Shown: piece after piece, positions 56,917 through 64,000 of the stretch
How positions within the stretch are numbered: the first letter of the stretch is position 1
Layout of the letters: every line of letters begins with the position of its first letter
NCBI RefSeq assembly: GCF_902167145.1
Contig: NC_050102.1
Span: forward strand, 12,586,850 to 12,650,849
Source of the DNA: Zea mays
Taxonomy: Eukaryota; Streptophyta; Magnoliopsida; Poales; Poaceae
Reading direction: 5' to 3'
Length of the DNA: 64,000 nucleotides
Translations under genes and position numbers: made by a program
The notes under the pieces: model-generated
Seen by the model: the letters and a program-made list of their open reading frames with translations, nothing else
What the model was told of the DNA's origin: nothing
Database searches by the model: none

Positions 56917-59900
56917 ATGTCAGAAAATAGGCGCAAAGGAGGAAGGCGTGTTCAGCAGGAGCAGGTAGCACCGCAGGATGAGGCACCCCAGCAACAGCAG
57001 CTGCCACCCCAGCCCTCGATGACCATCGAGCAGTTGTTCCTCATGCAAACTCAGGCGGTTCAAGCCATCGGTCAGACTCTGGCCGCCATTCAGTAGCAGC
57101 AGCAGCCACCACCTCAACCTCAGATGCCTTAGATGCCCAGGGACAAGCGTGCTGAATTCATGAGAGGTCATTCTCCAGTGTTCGCTCACTCTTCTGACCC
57201 CATGGATGCTGAAGACTGGCTGCACACAGTGGAGCGGGAGTTGCACACCGCTCAGTGTGATGACAGGGAGAAAGTTCTATATGGTCCCCGTCCGTTGAGA
57301 GGAACAACTCAGTCTTGGTGGGAGTCTTACCTCGCCACCCATGCCAACCCCGACACCATCGCTTGGGAAGAATTCAGAGATAGCTTCCGTCAGTACCATG
57401 TTCCAACAGGGCTGATGACAGTGAAGAAGGAGGAGTTCCTGGCACTCAAGCAAGGGTCAATGTCTGTTAGTGAGTACCAAGACAGGTTTATGCAACTGTC
57501 TCGCTATGCTCCTGAAGATGTCAACACCGACGCCAAGAGACAGTATCGTTTCCTGAGAGGCTTGGTCAACCCTCTGCAGTATCAGCTGGTGAATCATACC
57601 TTCCCCACATTTCAGCACCTGATTGACAGAGCAATCATGACAAAGAGGAAGCGCAAAGAGATGGAGGATCGCAAGCGCAAGATCAGTGGACCTCAGCCTG
57701 GAAGCAGCAATCGCCCTCGTTTCTCAGGCAACTCACCTCAACAGTTCAGGCAGAACCAACGCCCACCTCAGCAGCAGTAGTTCCATAGGCAGTACCCTCG
57801 GCACTAGCATCAGAATCGCCAGAGCAATCAGTCAGGAGGAGGTCAGTTCCAGAGGCAGAATCAGCAGGCACCTCGTCTTCCTGCACCAGCAACCCAGCAG
57901 AACAGTCAAGTAGCACCAGTTCAAGGCGGAAGTAGAGCATGTTTCCACTGTGGAGAGCAAGGCCATTGGGTGATGCAATGTCCGAAGAAGGCAGCCCAGC
58001 AGCAGTCAGGCCCTAGTGCCCCAGCAAAGCAGAATGTGCTCTAGCCTGGAGTAGGCAACCGCTCTCAGCCACGCTACAATCATGGGAGGCTGAACCACTT
58101 GGAGGCTGAAACAGTTCAGGAAACCCCTGACATGATAGTAGGTATGTTTCCAGTCGACTCCCATATTGCAGAAGTGTTATTTGATACTGGAGCTACGCAT
58201 TCTTTTATAACTGCATCATGGGTAGAAGCACATAATCTTCCAATAACTACCATGTCAACACCCATTCAAATTGACTCAGCCGGTGGTAGGATTCGAGCCG
58301 ATAGCATTTGCTTGAATGTAAGTGTGGAAATAAGGGAGATAGCGTTTCCCGCTAATCTCATAGTGATGGGTACCCAGGGAATAGATGTCATCCTAGGGAT
58401 GAACTGGCTGGATAAGTATCAGGCAGTTATCAGTTGTGATAAGAGAACAATCAAGTTGATGTCCCCACTAGGAGAGGAAGTGGTGACCGAGTTAGTCCCG
58501 CCTGAGCCAAAGAAAGGAAGTTGTTATCAAACGGCTATTGATAGTAGTGAAGCAGATCCACTCGAGATTATCAAAGTTGTGTCTGAGTTCCCAGATATGT
58601 TCCCAAAGGACCTACCAGGTATGCCACCTGAGCGGAAAGTTGAGTTTGCTATAGAGCTTCTTCCTGGTACCGCCCCCATTTCTAAAAGAGCCTATAGAGT
58701 TTCCGGACCAGAGTTAGTTGAACTTAAGAAGCAGATCGATGAGCTATCATAGAAAGGTTATATCTGACCAAGCACCTCGCCTTGGGCCGCCCCTGTCCTA
58801 TTTGTGGAGAAGAAAGATGGCACCAGGAGGATGTGTATTGATTATCGAGCCCTGAATGAGGTCACGATCAAGAACAAGTACCCCTTGCCCAGAATAGAAG
58901 ATCTGTTCGACCAGTTGAGAGGAGCCAGCGTGTTTTCAAAGATAGATCTGAGGTCAGGTTATCACCAGCTCAGGATTCGACCCTCAGACATTCTGAAGAC
59001 GACATTCATTACCAAGTATGGGTTGTATGAGTTCACTGTGATGTCTTTTGGTCTAACGAATGCACCAGCCTTCTTCATGAATCTGATGAACAACGTATTC
59101 ATGGATTATCTTGACAAGTTTGTGGTGGTATTTATTGATGATATTCTTATATATTCTCAAAGTGAAGAAGAGCATGCAGATCATTTGAGGATGGTATTGC
59201 AGAGATTGCGAGAGCACCAGCTGTATGCAAAGTTGAGCAAGTGCGAGTTCTGGATTGATGAAGTCTTGTTCTTGGGTCACATAATCAACAAAGAAGGATT
59301 GGCTGTGGATCCGAAGAAAGTGGCAGATATTCTGAACTGGAAAGCGACAATAGATGCCCGAGGAATCAAGAGCTTCATTGGAATGGCCGGATATTATCGG
59401 CGATTCATTGAAGGGTTTTCGAAGATTGCGAAACCAATGACAGCTTTGCTAGGCAACAAGGTTGAGTTCAAGTGGACCTAGAAATGCCAAGAAGCCTTTG
59501 AAGCGCTGAAAGAGAAGTTGACTACATCGCCTGTCTTAGTCTTGCCCGATGTGCACAAGCCTGTCTCGGTGTATTGCGATGCTTGTTACACTGGTTTGGG
59601 ATGCGTATTGATGCAAGAGGGAAGAGTTGTGGCTTACTCGTCCCAACAGCTGAAGGTTCATGAGAAGAATTACCCAATTCATGACCTAGAGTTGGCAGCA
59701 GTGGTTCACACACTGAAGACATGGTGACACTATCTATATGGGAAAAAATGCGATGTTTACACAGACCACAAGAGTCTAAAGTACATATTCACTTAGTCAG
59801 AGTTGAATATGAGGCAACGAAGATGGTTAGAGTTGATCAAAGACTATGAATTGGAGATTCATTACCATCCAGGCAAAGCAAACATAGTGGCAGATGCTTT

Positions 59901-61467
59901 AAGCAGGAAGAGTCAAGTCAATATGATGGTCGCTCATCCGATGCCTTATGAGTTGGCCAAAGAGTTTGACAGGTTGAGCCTCGGATTTCTGAACAATACG
60001 CGAGGAGTGATAGTTGAGTTAGAACCCACCTTGGAGCGGGAAATCAAAGAAGCACAGAAGGATGATGAGAAGATCAGTGAAATCCGGCAATTGATTCTAG
60101 AAGGCAGAGGCAAAGATTTTCGGGAAGATGCAGAAGGCGTGATATGGTTCAAAGACCGCTTGTGTGTTCCTAATGTCCAATCCATTCGGGAGTTGATCCT
60201 CAAGGAAGCTCATGAGACCGCTTACTCGATACACCCTGAAAGTGAGAAGATGTATCAGGATCTAAAGAAAAAATTCTGGTGGTACGAAATGAAAAGGGAA
60301 ATCACAGAGCATGTGGCTATGTGTGATAGTTGTCGACGGATCAAGGCAGAGCATCAAAGACCAGCTGGGTTGTTGCAGCCGTTGCGAATTCCTCAGTGGA
60401 AATGGGATGAAATCGGAATGGATTTCATAGTCGGATTGCCTCGCACTCGATCCGGCTACGATTCCATTTGGGTAGTAGTGGACCGCTTAACCAAGTCAGC
60501 CCACTTCATACCTGTCAAGACCAACTACAGTAGTGCAGTATTGGCAGAGTTGTACATGTCCTGGATCGTTTGTCTTCATGGTGTGCCAAAGAAGATAGTG
60601 TCAGACAGAGGAACACAGTTCACCTCTCATTTCTGGCAGCAATTGCATGAAGCCTTGGGCACACATCTAAATTTCAGTTCGGCTTTTCATCCGCAGACAG
60701 ACGGTCAGACCGAGAGAACTAATCAAATCCTTGAAGACATGTTGAGAGCCTGTGCGTTGCAAGATCAGTCCGGATGGGACAAGAGGTTGCCTTATGCAGA
60801 GTTCTCCTACAACAACATTTACCAGGTCAGCTTGAAGATGTCACCATTTCAGGCGCTCTATGGAAGGAGTTGTAGAACTCCGTTGCAATGGGATCAGCCT
60901 GGAGAAAAGCAAGTGTTCGGGCCAGACATTTTGCTCGAAGCTGAAGAGAACATCAAGATGGTTCAGGAAAATCTGAAGATAGCGCAATCAAGGCAGCGAA
61001 GCTATGCAGACACAAGAAGAAGAGAGCTGAGTTTCGAAGTTAGAGATTTTGTTTATCTGAAAGTTTCGCCTATCAGAGGAGTCAGAAGATTCGGAGTCAA
61101 AGGCAAGCTAGCACCCCGCTACATTGGTCCGTATCAGATTCTCACAAGGCGTGGAGAAGTGGCCTATCAGCTTAGTCTGCCAGAAAGTTCGTCTGCTGTG
61201 CATAATGTCTTTCATGTGTCTTAGTTAAAGAAATGTCTGCGTGTGCCAGAAGAGCAGCTACCAGTGGAGGGTCTCGAAGTCCAAGAAGACTTGACCTATA
61301 TTGAGAAGCCAATGCAAATTATTGAGACTGCAGACAGAGCCACCCGAAGGAAGACTATCAGAATGTGCAAAGTCAGATGGGGTCATCACTCTGAAGAAGA
61401 GGCAATGTGGGAGCGTGAAGATGATCTGATGGCTAAATATCCTGAGCTCTTTGCTAGCCAACCTTGA
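56917..61467 (+). pseudogene. element C gag-pol polyprotein, single frame with 11 in-frame stops
   Basis: 1516 codons in one frame. Gag domain (residues about 85-230: DPMDAEDWLHTVERELHTAQ; AWEEFRDSFRQYHVP), CCHC knuckle CFHCGEQGHWVMQC (57949-57990), protease VLFDTGATHSF, RT ([34 protein letters not shown] with the FIDD site), RNase H ([28 protein letters not shown]), integrase (H-H-C-C with CDSCRRIKAEHQRPAG; DFIVGLP; VSDRGTQFTS; DGQTERTNQ). The chromodomain-like end is RKTIRMCKVRWGHHSEEEAM followed by WEREDDLM. Stops: TAG at 57094, 57130, 57778, 57805, 58042, 58750, 59479, 59794 and 61222; TGA at 58765 and 59725. No frameshift. Confidence 0.92.
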
Positions 61468-61503
61468 ATCTCGAGGGCGAGATTCTTTTAAGGGGGATAG
61501 GTT

Positions 61504-64000
61504 TGTAACGCCTCGAATTTGAGAGTTGAATTTTTCTTTCTCCAGCACTCCCCAAATTCGGGTGTTACCTTTCCTACTTTTCTTTTCTCCCCGTTATGTC
61601 TTGTTCTTTTTCAAAGTTCTAGCGAGAGTTAGCTCGACATCTTGTGTAGGTAAACCCTAGAAATATTTTCTTTTGTTTATTGCACCATGTCGGTCCATGC
61701 ATTTGTTTTGATTGAGGGAATTTGTCAAATCATTCATTTAGAAAATAGGTTAGAAAAGGGAAAAACCCTTTTTCCTTCCCTACCCTCCCCTTGCGGCCCA
61801 GCCGGCCAGCTCCCTCCCCCGCGGCCCAGCCGGCGTGCGGCCCAGCTCGCCCCCCACGCGCGTGGTGCTTGCGGCAGTTAAGCCGCCACCGCCACACCCC
61901 CCCCCCCGTGGGACCCACCCATCAGCCGCCTCCCCCCAAACCCCTCTCCCCCCCCCCGCGCACGATCTCCCTCTCCCTCGCGCAGCTCACCTTCCTCCGT
62001 CCGCCCGCCGCTCGGCCCCGTCCTAGCGCCGCCCTCGCCCCCTCCCTGCGTGGTGAGCTCCCTTCCCCTTCTCCTTTAGTCCAGCGCGGCCCCTGCCCCG
62101 CCCCGGTGGCGCGGCTTCCCCGCCCAGCGTGGTGCCCCGGCGCGCGCGGTGCGGCCCCGTACCGGCTTCCCCCGCCCGCGGCGTGGCTCCCCCTCTCCAT
62201 GGCATGCCCGACCTCCCCCTCCCCGGCCATGGCGCAGCCCCAGCGTGGCGCGCTCTCCCCCGTGCGGTCTGGCCTCGGCGCAGCTCGGCCTTGGCATCCC
62301 TCGGTGCGGCGCGCTCGCCCGCGCTCGCCTCGTCCCCACTCACCTTGTCCCCGCCCCTGGCGTGGCGCGTGTCCCCGCCCCGGCGCGCGGCCTCGTCCCC
62401 GCCTCTGGCACGCTCGCCTGGTGCGGCCTAGCGCGCTCGCTCAGCGTGGCACGGCGCGGCCCCTGCCCCTGCCCCTGCCCCGCCCCGGCGCGCTCCCCTG
62501 CCCTGGCGTGCTCACCTCGCCCCGTCCCGGCTCGCCCGCCCCTCCTTGCGTGTCTGAGGCGGCGCGGCCCCACTGCTCGCCCGTTCCGGTGCGTTCCCGG
62601 CGCGGCGCATCCACGGCTTGGCGCGGTCGGCCCTCGGGGCAGCCCCGCTGCCTGCTCGCGGCACGTGCGCGGCTCGACCCCGATGTGCGCGCGGCTCGTT
62701 CGCGGCGCGTCAGCGTGGCCTTGCGCGCGCGTGCTCGTGTGGTGCTTTGGCACGGCTCGTCGTGCCCTCGTCACGACGCGTAGCGTCCTGTCGTAGGTGA
62801 CGTGCTCGTCTACCCCTAGACGTGCCCGTCTACCCCTAGCCACCCGTCTACCCCCCCCCCCCCCCCCCCCCGTGTATTTTATGCACATTGATCACGTCGT
62901 TTTAATGAAATGGAAATTCAACTCGGAAATTGATTACGTTAGTTATTTCATGTAGTTAATCATTGACTTTGTTTAATGTCGACCAACTGGAAATAGTTAT
63001 AACTCTATTAGTGCATGTGATTAGTACTTGTTAGTGTAACTAAGTAAACCTAGATGAAGTAATGATTAATTATACACCTACCCGTAACACGATTCGATTA
63101 TAGCTTTAACCACTGCGAGACCTTCCTTCTTTTCTTTCCAGCGATTGCGAATGCAAAATCGTATGCCATGTCTTATGTATATTCAGTTTATCTGCTCTCT
63201 TGTATGGTGTACTGTTTATTTCCTAATTCAAATGGATGTATGTATGTTTGCGCTCGCATAGAGAACGGTCTGGTTAAGGAGTCCGAAGAACTCGCAGGAG
63301 AAGCCCCTGAGCAGCAGCTGGTTGGTGGAGGCAAGTGTCCCTTGACCTATCTTTGTCCTATACATTCTATAATTCGCTTCCCGCATTTACACAGTTATAC
63401 CTAAGGATTGACTAGCTTTTGTTATCCATGTCCTTGTTTACCTATTTAGGTTGGATTATTTTGGTTTAGCTTTATGCTAGTGCTTAACACTAATACATGA
63501 ACATGATGAGATTTATCAATGATACGCTGTTTCCCTTATTTATTATGATGTTGTACTTGTGGCATTTAAGGTGGCTCGAGTGGTTTCTCGAGTGCCTCTC
63601 CGTAAGGACCTGTTCGTTGGATGACCGCCCTGGAAAACAGTGCAACCATGAGGGTGGAGTGGGATGCCCTTAGCTTAATAATTAGAGGAACCAGGGTGTA
63701 GTTTGCTTAGCCGTCGTGCCGTTAATGGGGCTCGGTGTATGCGGCTCGCTCTGCCAACTTTGGTTCGCCCCTTGGGGAGGAGTGCGGTACATTTAGGAAA
63801 CCTAACGGGCGGCTACAGCCCCGGGGAATCTTTGTAAAGGCTACGTAGTGATACCCTGCAGGGTCACCTTGGTAGTGATCAATGGAGAGTCATGATCTTC
63901 GGGCAGAAAGGGAATCTCGACTTGTGGGTAAAGTGCGCAACCCCTGCAGAGTGTTATGAAAATGATATATCAGTCGTGCTCGCGGTTATGAGCGGCCAAG
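61504..64000 (+). repeat. element C 3' LTR, truncated by window end
   Basis: Starts TGTAACGCCTCGAATTTG after the purine tract. It parallels 52001-54555 of the left LTR, including the CG-rich block (61790-62790). A run of 21 C (62851-62871) replaces 6 C in the left LTR. Confidence 0.92.

Larger units (their letters stand above)
52001..64000 (+). mobile_element. Ty3/gypsy chromovirus element C (Tekay/Del-like), right LTR cut by the window
   Basis: 5' LTR 52001-55211 and 3' LTR from 61504 to beyond 64000. The primer-binding site TGGTATCAAATCC is at about 55216 and a polypurine tract AAGGGGGATAGG at about 61490. Internally there is an extra ORF (55471-56490) and a single-frame gag-pol (56917-61467) with the order Gag, CCHC, protease, RT, RNase H, integrase, chromodomain-like end. 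LTR divergence is about 5 percent over 270 bp by eye. Lineage is inferred from the long LTRs and the integrase C-terminus. Inserted in element A gag; the bases before it are ATACT. Confidence 0.9.

Noticed and set aside
61791..62888. 330-codon frame and antisense frames in the right LTR of element C
   Set aside because: Same low-complexity CG-rich LTR sequence; not conserved in frame with the left LTR.

Overview
This is a repeat-dominated intergenic stretch of a large grass genome, most likely maize (Zea mays) or a close relative. The evidence is nested LTR retrotransposons whose LTRs carry the palindrome CACCGGACAGTCCGGTG (Ji/Opie-type Sireviruses), a CACTA element with CTTTGCCGAGTG subterminal repeats, Helitron ends of the maize type (hairpin plus CACTCACCTAG), and a Stowaway MITE. 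I see no complete, clearly functional host gene. Host coding sequence appears only as captured or decayed exon fragments. No rRNA, tRNA or CRISPR was recognised.

Layout: (1) 1-7353 is the 3' part of a Helitron whose 5' end lies outside the window. It carries exon fragments of at least seven unrelated genes, all on the + strand: BES1/BZR1, ADF, TRAPPC5, CXXS-type thioredoxin, Obg-like ATPase, an LRR receptor kinase, and the 3' half of a class I alpha-mannosidase. (2) 7354-10470 is AT-rich, has a few exon-like islands and ends in a second, weaker Helitron-like terminus. (3) 10963-14424 is a deletion-derivative CACTA element (TSD GTT) with a truncated TNP2 gene and a ~0.45-kb-arm inverted repeat. 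(4) 14664-33593 is a four-level nest in which each host is reconstituted by removing the insert and one target duplication: a 207-bp hAT MITE (TSD GTGAGCTA), then an 18.7-kb hAT with its transposase (TSD CGTGTCTA), then a MuDR-like element with two convergent genes (12-bp flanking duplication), then an 8.7-kb Sirevirus (TSD GTATG) inside a transposase exon. (5) 34586-36646 is a complete small Helitron on the - strand with PRP38 and TRM/VARLMGL gene fragments. (6) 36925-37131 is a Stowaway MITE, followed by SAP30-like exons (- strand) and a LINE 3' end. (7) 40160 to beyond the end is an old Sirevirus (A, + strand) hit twice: by a same-family Sirevirus on the - strand (B, 42545-51671, TSD CAAAT) and by a Ty3/gypsy chromovirus (C, 52001 to beyond the end).

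Relationships: the MuDR-like element has the same layout as MuDR itself, with a transposase gene reading in from one end and a second gene reading in from the other. Here the second gene encodes a protein with three GRF-like zinc fingers and an acidic repeat tail. Element C has a single-frame gag-pol plus an extra upstream ORF whose N-terminus resembles the histone H3 tail, while its own integrase ends in a chromodomain-like region. Most coding damage across the window is CAG to TAG or CGA to TGA, as expected from deamination of methylated cytosines. The youngest insertion is the inner Sirevirus (LTRs almost identical), yet it lacks RNase H and so probably moved in trans.
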